From an uncultured Agathobacter sp. (GTDB lineage: Bacteria > Bacillota > Clostridia > Lachnospirales > Lachnospiraceae), in NCBI GenBank assembly GCA_934316545.1, contig CAKRDT010000007.1, positions 6,222 to 70,221 on the forward strand: 64,000 nt of DNA, read 5' to 3'. A program made the translations under genes and the position numbers. Under the pieces are notes generated by a model. It saw only the letters and a list, made by a program, of their open reading frames with translations. It did not search any database and was not told the DNA's origin. Below, piece after piece: positions 37,240-44,822 of the stretch. Every line of letters starts with the position of its first letter. Within the stretch, counting starts at the first letter, position 1.

Positions 37240-37938
37240 ATGAGAATAGGTGTAATCGGCGCAATGCAGATGGAAGTGGATGAATTAAAAGCATCCATGG
37301 AGAATGCAAAGACAGAAGAATACAGTGGAGTGACATATGTCAGCGGAACGATTGAGGGCAAAGAAGTTGTTGCCGCTGTATGTGGAATCGGTAAAGTATT
37401 TGCAGCCATCTGCGCGGAGGCAATGATTCTTAAATTTAATGTAGACTGTGTGATCAACATTGGTGTGGCCGGAACCTTATGCAAGGAACTTGGGGTCATG
37501 GATGTTGCTGTGGCCGATCAGGTGGTGCAGCATGATATGAATACATCCGCTTTGGGCGATCCAATCGGTCTGTTATCCGGACTCAATCAGGTGTTTCTTC
37601 CGAGTGATGAGAAGATGCGCAGGCTTCTGTGCTCCTGTCTTGCGGATAAGGGAATCCACTATGAAGTCGGAACGATTGCAACGGGTGATCTGTTTCTTCA
37701 TAAGGAAACACAAAAAGCACTCTTACATGCGCGGTTTAATGCGATTGCCGGAGAGATGGAAGGCGGCAGTATTGGGCATGTATGCTATGTGAACAAGGTT
37801 CCGTTTGCGATTCTTCGTTCGATTTCCGATGGAGAAGGTGGAGCAATGGATTATCAGACCTTCGCAGAGAAAGCAGCATTACAGTCCATCGAGGTGGTAA
37901 AGGAGTTTATTGAGCGCTCCGCAGAGCTTGAGGCATAA
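37240..37938 (+). CDS. mtnN: 5'-methylthioadenosine/S-adenosylhomocysteine nucleosidase
   Basis: 232 residues. Start MRIGVIGAMQMEVDELK, GIGKVFAAICAEAMI, INIGVAGTLCKELGVMDV, IATGDLF, EMEGGSIGHVCY and the catalytic Asp in ISDGEGGAM identify MTA/SAH nucleosidase. It removes adenine from MTA and SAH, giving S-ribosylhomocysteine for LuxS encoded 113 bases upstream. The adjacency of luxS and pfs indicates joint recycling of the activated methyl cycle and AI-2 production. RBS AAAGGAG precedes ATG 37240. Confidence 0.95.
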   Translation: MRIGVIGAMQMEVDELKASMENAKTEEYSGVTYVSGTIEGKEVVAAVCGIGKVFAAICAEAMILKFNVDCVINIGVAGTLCKELGVMDVAVADQVVQHDMNTSALGDPIGLLSGLNQVFLPSDEKMRRLLCSCLADKGIHYEVGTIATGDLFLHKETQKALLHARFNAIAGEMEGGSIGHVCYVNKVPFAILRSISDGEGGAMDYQTFAEKAALQSIEVVKEFIERSAELEA

Positions 37939-38002
37939 TTTTTTGTACTAACGTCATTGCATTGGGAATAAAATATGATAAGAGTTTGTTTTCAGGTGCA
38001 AT

Positions 38003-38797
38003 ATGCGTAAAATATGGAAAAATAAAAATAAGAAAGAGTCACAGTCGGGAACTTTATTCGGAGTTGTCGGTGTGGCTCTTTTTGCTTGTCTGGTGTTTGT
38101 TTCGTACCGGGCAACCGGAAGCCTGCTGACCAATGCGACGGTCGGAGAGAGGGAGCTTCCGATCTATTGTGTGGATACAACCGAAAATAAAGTGGCACTC
38201 AGCTTTGACGCCGCCTGGGGCGCGGAAGATTTTTCGAAAATTATGGATATATTGGAGAAACACAATGTCAAAGTCACTTTTTTTATGACCGGAGGCTGGG
38301 TGACGGATCATCCGGATTGTGTGAAAGAACTTGTAAAACGTGGGCATGATCTGGGAAATCATAGCGAACACCATTATGATATGACAACGATTTCCCGTTC
38401 GGAACAGGAAGCTGAATTAAAAAGTGTGCATGATCGTGTGAAGGAACTAACCGGTTATGAAATGTTTTTGTTCCGCCCACCGTATGGGGCATATGATAAT
38501 GCCGTCATTAAGACGGCGTATCAAATGAACTATTATCCGATCCAATGGTCGGTTGATTCGCTTGATTGGAAAGACTATGGCGTGGATTCTATTATTGATA
38601 CGGTTTGTAATCATAAGGCACTTGGTCCGGGAGCGATCATTCTCTGTCACAATGGTGCAAAGTATACGGCAGAAGCGTTAGACACCATGTTGACGCAATT
38701 GGAAGAGAAGGGGTATACGATCGTGCCGATCTCCGAACTTATCATGAGGGAGAATTATCATATGGATGTGTCAGGAAAACAGATTGCGGATGAATGA
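38003..38797 (+). CDS. Membrane-anchored polysaccharide deacetylase, PdaB-like
   Basis: 264 residues. One N-terminal helix (about residues 20-40) anchors a NodB/CE4 domain outside. Motifs: ALSFDAAWG (motif 1, Asp kept, second Asp replaced by Ala as in the PdaB sporulation subfamily), GNHSEHH (metal His pair), RPPYGAYD, SVDSLDW and LCHNGAKYT. PdaB-type proteins deacetylate or bind wall glycans and in Bacillus are needed for spore stability. With the spoIIA operon at 58.5 kb this suggests spore-forming ancestry. Because the second motif-1 Asp is absent, catalytic activity should not be assumed. Confidence 0.85.
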   Translation: MRKIWKNKNKKESQSGTLFGVVGVALFACLVFVSYRATGSLLTNATVGERELPIYCVDTTENKVALSFDAAWGAEDFSKIMDILEKHNVKVTFFMTGGWVTDHPDCVKELVKRGHDLGNHSEHHYDMTTISRSEQEAELKSVHDRVKELTGYEMFLFRPPYGAYDNAVIKTAYQMNYYPIQWSVDSLDWKDYGVDSIIDTVCNHKALGPGAIILCHNGAKYTAEALDTMLTQLEEKGYTIVPISELIMRENYHMDVSGKQIADE

Positions 38798-38826
38798 TTG
38801 AATCTTTAGACGTTTTGTGCTAACAT
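38798..38826 (+). promoter_or_regulatory. Putative promoter of the TetR/HD-GYP/BMP operon
   Basis: TTGAAT (38798-38803), 17-base spacer, TAACAT (38821-38826) preceded by TGC (extended -10), directly after the deacetylase stop codon and 31 bases before tetR. Confidence 0.5.
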
Positions 38827-38856
38827 TAAGACTGCAAGTATCAATAAGGGGAAGTT

Positions 38857-39483
38857 ATGAAACAAGTAGACAAAAAGAAAATCATTGATGCCGCATTTCA
38901 CATATTTGTGAGAGATAAGATTGAATCTGCCAAAATGAGTGAAATTGCACAGGCTGCAGGCGTCGGAAGGGCTACACTGTTCCGCCATTATCCGAGCAAA
39001 CTGGAACTGGTGATAGCGGTTAACGCAGCAAAATGGAAGGAATATCTGGATGAATTGGACGAAAAACGACCGATTGCATCCATCAATGAGATTCCTGCTA
39101 TCGATCGCTTTATATTTACAATGGACAGTTACATTGATATGTGCGTTAACCATAAAGCACTTTTGCAGTTTAATGATAATTTTAACCATTTTGTCAGCCG
39201 CGCAGGTACAGACAGTGCAATGCTCAATAATTTTAAGTTATCTTTATATTCGGCAGATACAAGATTTCTTAAAATGTATGAGAAAGCCAAAGAAGACCAT
39301 ACATTCAGAACGGATATTCCGTTTGAGGAGTTTATGCGTGAGACGGTTCACGTCATGATGGCAGCGTGCACATACTATGCAAATGGGTTTATCTGGGGCG
39401 CAGATGAGGATGAGAATTATGTTTCTGAATTGAAGCGGATCAAAGGGATGATTGTTGCTTATGTAAGAAACGGAGAGCCGTAA
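38857..39483 (+). CDS. TetR/AcrR family transcriptional regulator
   Basis: 208 residues. The N-terminal helix-turn-helix reads KKKIIDAAFHIFVRDKIESA, then KMSEIAQAAGVGRATLFRHYPSK, a clear TetR DNA-binding domain within the first 50 residues. The C-terminal ligand domain is helical and variable. It lies 34 bases before the HD-GYP gene and probably regulates the signalling operon or itself; the ligand is unknown. Confidence 0.9.
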   Translation: MKQVDKKKIIDAAFHIFVRDKIESAKMSEIAQAAGVGRATLFRHYPSKLELVIAVNAAKWKEYLDELDEKRPIASINEIPAIDRFIFTMDSYIDMCVNHKALLQFNDNFNHFVSRAGTDSAMLNNFKLSLYSADTRFLKMYEKAKEDHTFRTDIPFEEFMRETVHVMMAACTYYANGFIWGADEDENYVSELKRIKGMIVAYVRNGEP

Positions 39484-39517
39484 TCAGTCTGGTTGCGGAA
39501 GAGGAGAGAGGATACAA

Positions 39518-42500
39518 ATGAAAAATAAGAAGGGATATTGGATTGTTTTGCTCACAATCGCAGCATTACTTTTGGATCTTGTCGGACGCGTTTTGGCGGA
39601 TCAATTCGTATTGCCGCTATGGTGCGATTCCATCGGGACATTTCTGATTGCATATCTGGGAGGACCGGTGTGTGGTGCCGTGGTCGGCTTTTCGAATAAT
39701 ATCATTTATGGAATCTTTGTTGACCGACAAACGGTTTATTGTATTGTTGGAGCTTTGATTGGCATTGCTGTCGGTTATTTTTCCAAAAAGAACGTGTTTG
39801 ACAGGGAGTTTACAACCATGACTCTGGGAATGGGACTTGCCGTTTTTTCGACCATTGTTGCGGTTTTGATCAATACGCTTTTGTATAATGGAATGTCCGG
39901 AAACGTGTGGGGAAATCAGGTTATGATGATGTGCATGGATAAAGGCGTTCCCCGTTATGTTTCGTATGTGATCGGACAGTTTTGCGTTGAATTTTTGGAC
40001 AAGCTTGCGAGTGTGGAAATTGTCTATTTGCTGCTGAAAGGTGTGCGCTGTATGCGAAGAGGTTCGAAAAAGAATCTTCAGGCTGCAGCAAAACTCATGT
40101 TATTGATTCTGGCGGTTTCGGGATGCTTTGGCAGCATCGATACGGCGAATGCGCAGGAAACAACAATAGACTATGATTCTTATGTGCAGAAGATCTATTC
40201 GAAAGAGGAAGGCCTTATATCCGGCGAAGCCAATGATATTGCACAGACAAAGGATGGAAAGCTGTGGATCGCTACCTATGCGGGACTGTTCAAATATGAT
40301 GGAGCAAAGTTTGTGTATCTTCAGGACATTTCTTCGGTCAAAACGGTAAATTGCCTGTATGTTGATGAAGAGGGCAGATTGTGGGCAGGAACGAATGATA
40401 GCGGCGTTACTATTTTTATCAATGAGGAGCCTATTAATGTAGTAGATGATCAAAATGGTCTGCTTTCTAATTCTGTGAAACAGATTGTATGTGATTCTTT
40501 AGGAAATTATTATATCGGTACCGCCGAGGGGCTGTCCGTTGTATCCCTCAGCGGCGGAGTCAAGGTGACCGGATCATTGGATCAAATTAAAAATGTAGTT
40601 TCGATGACTGCGGATGATAACGGAAATGTGGCCGGGGTAACAGAGCGAGGAGATGTATTCTGGATCAACAATGGAAAACAGATACCCGCACCGGAAGGCA
40701 TTGAACCGGATGCATGCTACAAGGCAGCGTTTTTTTCGCAGGATGGGCAGTTGTATCTGGGAACAACGGATAATAAGGTATATGTTTATACAATGAAATC
40801 GGGGAAGCCGGTCCTGGAATCCAGGATTGTGATGGACGGATGCGAAACAATCAATTGCTTTTACCAGACGGAAAACGGAGAATTGTTTGTCTGCTCGGAT
40901 ACAGGAGTGGCATTGATTGACAAAGGGGGCAGATGTCAGAGTATCAATACCAATAATTTTAATAGTTCCATTGACAATATGCTGATGGATTACCAGGGCA
41001 ATCTGTGGTTCAGTTCCTCCAGACTGGGATTATTGGAGATGTGCCAATCTCCATTTGAAGAATTATTTCCTAAGATTGGGCAGAATGTCGTCGTCAATAC
41101 GACGGCGAAGTGGGATGGATTGTTGTTTTGCGGTACGGATAGCGGGTTGATTGTAATCGACGACAAAAAAGAAGTAAGTAATACCATTACGGAACTGCTT
41201 CAGGGGGTGCGTGTCCGTTGCTTGAAAGTGGACAGTACAAATGCATTGTGGATTGCTACGACGGAGAAGGGTGTATATAAAGTTACCGCAAAAAACCATG
41301 GTGGATATCATATAAAGAGTTTTACAGAAGAAAACGGAATGCCGGGCATGCGGTTCCGGACGATCATCGAGTGCAGTGATGGTAAAATAATGGCTGCCGG
41401 AGATTATGGAGTTGCAGTTTTGTCGAAGGATTCCGTTGTGAGTATTCTCGATGCCAAACGTGGGCTGGTGAATGAGAAATCGCTTTGTCTTTTGGAGTAT
41501 CAAGATGCCTGCTACGTTGGATCGGATGGAGGCGGAATTACACGAATTGATAAGGATAACCATGTTTCAAGTATTACGAAAAAGAATGGCTTATCATCGG
41601 ATGTGGTTCTTCGTATGGTTTATGATCCGATTCAGGCTGGCGTTTTTATTGTCACAAGTAATGGGCTTTGTTATCTGTCGGCAGACGGCAAAGTGACGAT
41701 TCTTGATCAATTTCCATACAGCAATAATTATGATCTGATATGTAACAGCGACGGAACCTGCTGGATTTTGAGCAGTGCGGGAATTTATGTTGCAAATGCG
41801 AAAGATCTGGTAAAAAATGTGAGGACGGAATATCCGTTAATCAATTCCAAACGGGGATTTCGAGCTTCTTTAGTCGCAAATTCATGGATCGGAAGAGAAA
41901 ATGATGATTTGTATCTATGCTGCGATACGGGCGTCGTAAAAGTAAATATGACGAAGTACGATATGACAACAAAGTCCTATCGAATGATTTTGAATTCGGT
42001 AAAAGTTGACGGCAAGAGCATGGAGATCAATCGTGTGGATCCGTTTCAATTGTCCGCAGATGCGCATCAGATTACATTTTCACCGGAAGTGTTGAATTAT
42101 TCCATGGATGATCCGTATGTAAGGGTTAAGCTGGAAGGCTGCGATAAGTCGGAACGGGTATGCCGGTTAAGCGAATTGAATTCCATCACATACACGAATC
42201 TGAAACAAGGGCAATATGTATTTGAAATAGCGATTTTGGATGATGTGAACGGAAATGTTATAGAGGCCGGTAGATACGTGATCGAAAAAGACATTGAGAT
42301 GTATCAGAACTGGTGGTTTAAACTTTATGTCTGTTTGATTGCGGGACTGGTTCTCATGTGGATTACCTGGTTTATCACAAGATCGAAGATGCAGAGAACC
42401 TTGCTGAAGCAGAAGCTGGAACTGGAATATGCAAAGAAACAGATCCAGATGAGCAATGAAACGATTCTTTCGATTGCACGCACCGTGGATGCAAAGGATT

Positions 42501-43054
42501 CCAATACGAGCCAGCATTCTTATCGTGTATCGGAATATTCGGTTGCTATTGCAAAACGCCTCGGATACTCGGAAGAACAATGCGAAAATCTCCGCAAGAT
42601 GGCTTTGTTGCACGATATTGGTAAGATAGGAATACCGGATGCGATTTTAAATAAGCCGGCAAGGCTGACCGATGAAGAATATGAAATTATGAAGACACAT
42701 GTAATCCGGGGAGGAGAAATTTTAAAGGATTTTACTTTGATTGACAATGTGGGAGTTGGAGCCTTGTATCATCATGAGAGATATGATGGAACCGGTTATT
42801 GTCAGGGACTGAAAGGAGAAGAAATTCCAATAGAGGCACGTATTATCGGTATAGCAGATGCGTTTGATGCGATGACCGCAAATCGTGTATATCGAAAACA
42901 ACTGGATCTTGATTTTGTGATTGGAGAATTAAAACGCTGCAGCGGAACACAATTGGACCCGCACCTTGTAGAAATCATGCTTTCGTTGATTGAGGAAGGC
43001 GTTATCGATGCAGAACGGTTATATGCAAAAGCAAAAGGAGAGCAGAAAGAATGA
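39518..43054 (+). CDS. Membrane sensor: ECF-S-like helices + Reg_prop beta-propeller + HD-GYP phosphodiesterase
   Basis: 1178 residues. Residues 1-205 hold five or six membrane helices resembling an ECF-transporter S component (SIGTFLIAYLGGPVCGAVVG, VGALIGIAVGYF). Residues ~215-810 are a large extracellular beta-propeller with many two-component-regulator propeller repeats (LWIATYAGLFKYDG, LWAGTNDSGVTIF, LWFSSSRLGLLE, LWIATTEKGVYKV), then a Y_Y_Y-type domain to ~920, a helix (~932-955), a short coiled coil and an HD-GYP domain: HDIGKIGIPD from His1032 and HHERYDGTGYCQGL from His1085. HD-GYP proteins usually cut c-di-GMP. Here GYP reads GYC. The stop overlaps the next ATG by four bases. Confidence 0.88.
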   Translation: MKNKKGYWIVLLTIAALLLDLVGRVLADQFVLPLWCDSIGTFLIAYLGGPVCGAVVGFSNNIIYGIFVDRQTVYCIVGALIGIAVGYFSKKNVFDREFTTMTLGMGLAVFSTIVAVLINTLLYNGMSGNVWGNQVMMMCMDKGVPRYVSYVIGQFCVEFLDKLASVEIVYLLLKGVRCMRRGSKKNLQAAAKLMLLILAVSGCFGSIDTANAQETTIDYDSYVQKIYSKEEGLISGEANDIAQTKDGKLWIATYAGLFKYDGAKFVYLQDISSVKTVNCLYVDEEGRLWAGTNDSGVTIFINEEPINVVDDQNGLLSNSVKQIVCDSLGNYYIGTAEGLSVVSLSGGVKVTGSLDQIKNVVSMTADDNGNVAGVTERGDVFWINNGKQIPAPEGIEPDACYKAAFFSQDGQLYLGTTDNKVYVYTMKSGKPVLESRIVMDGCETINCFYQTENGELFVCSDTGVALIDKGGRCQSINTNNFNSSIDNMLMDYQGNLWFSSSRLGLLEMCQSPFEELFPKIGQNVVVNTTAKWDGLLFCGTDSGLIVIDDKKEVSNTITELLQGVRVRCLKVDSTNALWIATTEKGVYKVTAKNHGGYHIKSFTEENGMPGMRFRTIIECSDGKIMAAGDYGVAVLSKDSVVSILDAKRGLVNEKSLCLLEYQDACYVGSDGGGITRIDKDNHVSSITKKNGLSSDVVLRMVYDPIQAGVFIVTSNGLCYLSADGKVTILDQFPYSNNYDLICNSDGTCWILSSAGIYVANAKDLVKNVRTEYPLINSKRGFRASLVANSWIGRENDDLYLCCDTGVVKVNMTKYDMTTKSYRMILNSVKVDGKSMEINRVDPFQLSADAHQITFSPEVLNYSMDDPYVRVKLEGCDKSERVCRLSELNSITYTNLKQGQYVFEIAILDDVNGNVIEAGRYVIEKDIEMYQNWWFKLYVCLIAGLVLMWITWFITRSKMQRTLLKQKLELEYAKKQIQMSNETILSIARTVDAKDSNTSQHSYRVSEYSVAIAKRLGYSEEQCENLRKMALLHDIGKIGIPDAILNKPARLTDEEYEIMKTHVIRGGEILKDFTLIDNVGVGALYHHERYDGTGYCQGLKGEEIPIEARIIGIADAFDAMTANRVYRKQLDLDFVIGELKRCSGTQLDPHLVEIMLSLIEEGVIDAERLYAKAKGEQKE

Positions 43055-44253
43055 AAAGAGTATATACATTGTGCATAATAACCTGTCTGGTGATGTCGTT
43101 GTTTTCCTTTGGAATCCATAAAATAACCAGAGAGGATGAAAAGCATCTGAAGGTTGGATTCATATTTGTAGGGGATGAAATTACACCTTATACCAATAAT
43201 TTTATTAAAGCCAGAGATCATGTGAAAGAAGTGTATGGTGACCGGATTGAATGTGTGACCATTTATAATGTGGCAGAGGGACAGGTGGAATCGCACCTTC
43301 AGGAGCTGGTTGATGAAGGCTGCGACTATATTATCGCAGCCAGTTATGGGTATGGTCCGGATGTGAAAGCCATCGCTGAACAGTATCCGGATATTCAGTT
43401 CTGTGTCCCTACAGGAGATAACGCAAATTCGGATCCGGTTCTGCCGAATTATCATAATTGTTTTGGGGAAATCTATCAGGGCAGATATGTATGCGGCAGA
43501 GTTGCAGGAATGAAAATCAAACAGATGATTGAAAAAAATATCATCACCCCCCAACAGGCAAAAGTCGGCTATGTGGCGGCTTTTCCGCTGCCGGAAGTAA
43601 TATCCGGTTATACCGCTTTTTATCTTGGGGTACAATCGATGGTTCCGGAAGCCACCATGATCGTTAAGTATACCGATACATGGTCCAGCTATTCACTTGA
43701 AAAACAGGCTGCAAACGAACTGATCGATGAAAACTGTGTGGTTATCTCACAACATTCGGATACCATTGGTCCAGCTACCGCTTGCGAGAATGCAAAACTG
43801 GAGATCCCGGTCTATCATGTAGGATACAATCAGAGTATGACGGACATTGCTCCAACCAAATCGCTGATCAGTTGTTGTGTTGATTACTCGTATTATTTTG
43901 AGCAGTCGATCGGAGCCCTGCTCCATGATAAGAAAATCGAAGATTGCATCGATGGACGGACGTATGGACAGGATGCTATGGCCGGTCTTGATAAGGGCTG
44001 GGTACGGATTCTGGATCTCAATGAGACCGTTGCGCCAAGCGGAACAAAGGAAATGGTTGAGGACACCATTGCAAAATTAGGCAAGGGAGAATTGGAGGTC
44101 TTTTCCGGACCATTTACCGGTGTGAGTGTGTTTGATCCGAATGACAGGATCGATCTGAATTCTCCGTATAAAGAAAATGAACAGTCATCCTCGCCGACTT
44201 TTTGTTATATTCTTGATGATGTAATTTCGATGGAAGAGATGAACGAAAAATAG
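43051..44253 (+). CDS. BMP/PnrA-family ligand-binding protein, coupled to the HD-GYP sensor
   Basis: 400 residues starting in the ATGA overlap with the HD-GYP gene. An N-terminal hydrophobic segment (about residues 4-22) without a usual lipobox suggests a signal anchor. The body has the Bmp (basic membrane protein) pattern: KVGFIFVGDEI, EGQVESHLQELVDEGCDYIIAASYGYG, IQFCVPTGDN, YQGRYVCGRVAGMK, KVGYVAAFPLPEVISGYTAFYLG, VVISQHSD and GYNQSM. Relatives bind purine nucleosides for ABC uptake. No ABC genes are near; coupling to the HD-GYP sensor suggests a sensory role (inference). A terminator follows at 44319. Confidence 0.85.
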   Translation: MKRVYTLCIITCLVMSLFSFGIHKITREDEKHLKVGFIFVGDEITPYTNNFIKARDHVKEVYGDRIECVTIYNVAEGQVESHLQELVDEGCDYIIAASYGYGPDVKAIAEQYPDIQFCVPTGDNANSDPVLPNYHNCFGEIYQGRYVCGRVAGMKIKQMIEKNIITPQQAKVGYVAAFPLPEVISGYTAFYLGVQSMVPEATMIVKYTDTWSSYSLEKQAANELIDENCVVISQHSDTIGPATACENAKLEIPVYHVGYNQSMTDIAPTKSLISCCVDYSYYFEQSIGALLHDKKIEDCIDGRTYGQDAMAGLDKGWVRILDLNETVAPSGTKEMVEDTIAKLGKGELEVFSGPFTGVSVFDPNDRIDLNSPYKENEQSSSPTFCYILDDVISMEEMNEK

Positions 44254-44318
44254 AAGCTATAATAGAAAGATAAAAATGGATCCTATGCAAGGATGGTATA
44301 CTTCATACATAAAATAAG

Positions 44319-44377
44319 AACACCCGAATCGTCAGATATAGGTTGAAAATCTGTATTTAGCGAGGCGGGTGTTTTTG
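44319..44377 (+). terminator. Terminator of the TetR/HD-GYP/BMP operon
   Basis: AACACCCG (44319-44326) pairs with CGGGTGTT (44366-44373), with an inner CAGAT/ATCTG stem, followed by TTTTG. Confidence 0.7.
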
Positions 44378-44389
44378 TTATATTTGTCT

Positions 44390-44417
44390 TTGCATTCCGG
44401 ATGGAAAATGTTATAAT
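44390..44417 (+). promoter_or_regulatory. Putative promoter of the small membrane protein gene
   Basis: TTGCAT (44390-44395), 16-base spacer, TATAAT (44412-44417) with TG at 44409-44410 (extended -10). Confidence 0.65.
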
Positions 44418-44495
44418 AACGACATATGAAAGAGAACGGATAAGTGGATATCCGATTGGTTAAGATAACAAGAATAAGACAGGAGATGAACGATA

Positions 44496-44642
44496 ATGTC
44501 AGAGACAGGGGTATTGATTTTTATTGGATGCATCATCGGAGTTGCAGTGCTTGGAGCACTGATCGCAGTGATCGCAGCCGTATCAGGAGCTTCGGCAGCG
44601 ATTGTGGACGATGAGGAGACAACCGAAAAAGAGAATATGTAA
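44496..44642 (+). CDS. Small single-helix membrane protein, unknown function
   Basis: 48 residues from ATG 44496 with AGGAG ten bases upstream, its own promoter (44390) and its own terminator (44649). The sequence has a short polar start (MSETG), one long hydrophobic helix rich in Gly, Ala, Val and Ile (about residues 6-38) and an acidic tail (VDDEETTEKEN). Independent expression signals make it a real gene. It could be a regulator of a membrane partner; the RND transporter gene begins 180 bases downstream but has its own promoter. Confidence 0.65.
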   Translation: MSETGVLIFIGCIIGVAVLGALIAVIAAVSGASAAIVDDEETTEKENM

Positions 44643-44648
44643 AACTAA

Positions 44649-44681
44649 GGCGCGCCAGAGTGATCCGGCGTGTCTTTTTGT
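44649..44681 (+). terminator. Terminator of the small membrane protein gene
   Basis: GGCGCGCC and GGCGTGTC pair over eight positions with two G-T pairs, ten-base loop, then TTTTTG. Confidence 0.65.
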
Positions 44682-44744
44682 TATGCGGAAATTGCTTTTG
44701 GCAGCATCAAATCTAAAATAAAAATTAAGTATCGGTTCATCAAC

Positions 44745-44774
44745 TTGTAAATAAATCCATGCTATAGGTATAAT
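44745..44774 (+). promoter_or_regulatory. Putative promoter of the RND transporter gene
   Basis: TTGTAA (44745-44750), 18-base spacer, TATAAT (44769-44774), 48 bases before the start codon. Confidence 0.55.
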
Positions 44775-44822
44775 AAAAATAATTGACCAATTTATGGTAA
44801 AAAACAGGAGGAATGGAATGAT

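Noticed and set aside
42802..43635. 277-codon frame antisense to the HD-GYP and BMP genes
   Set aside because: Both + strand genes are supported by motifs and by translational coupling; the antisense frame has none.
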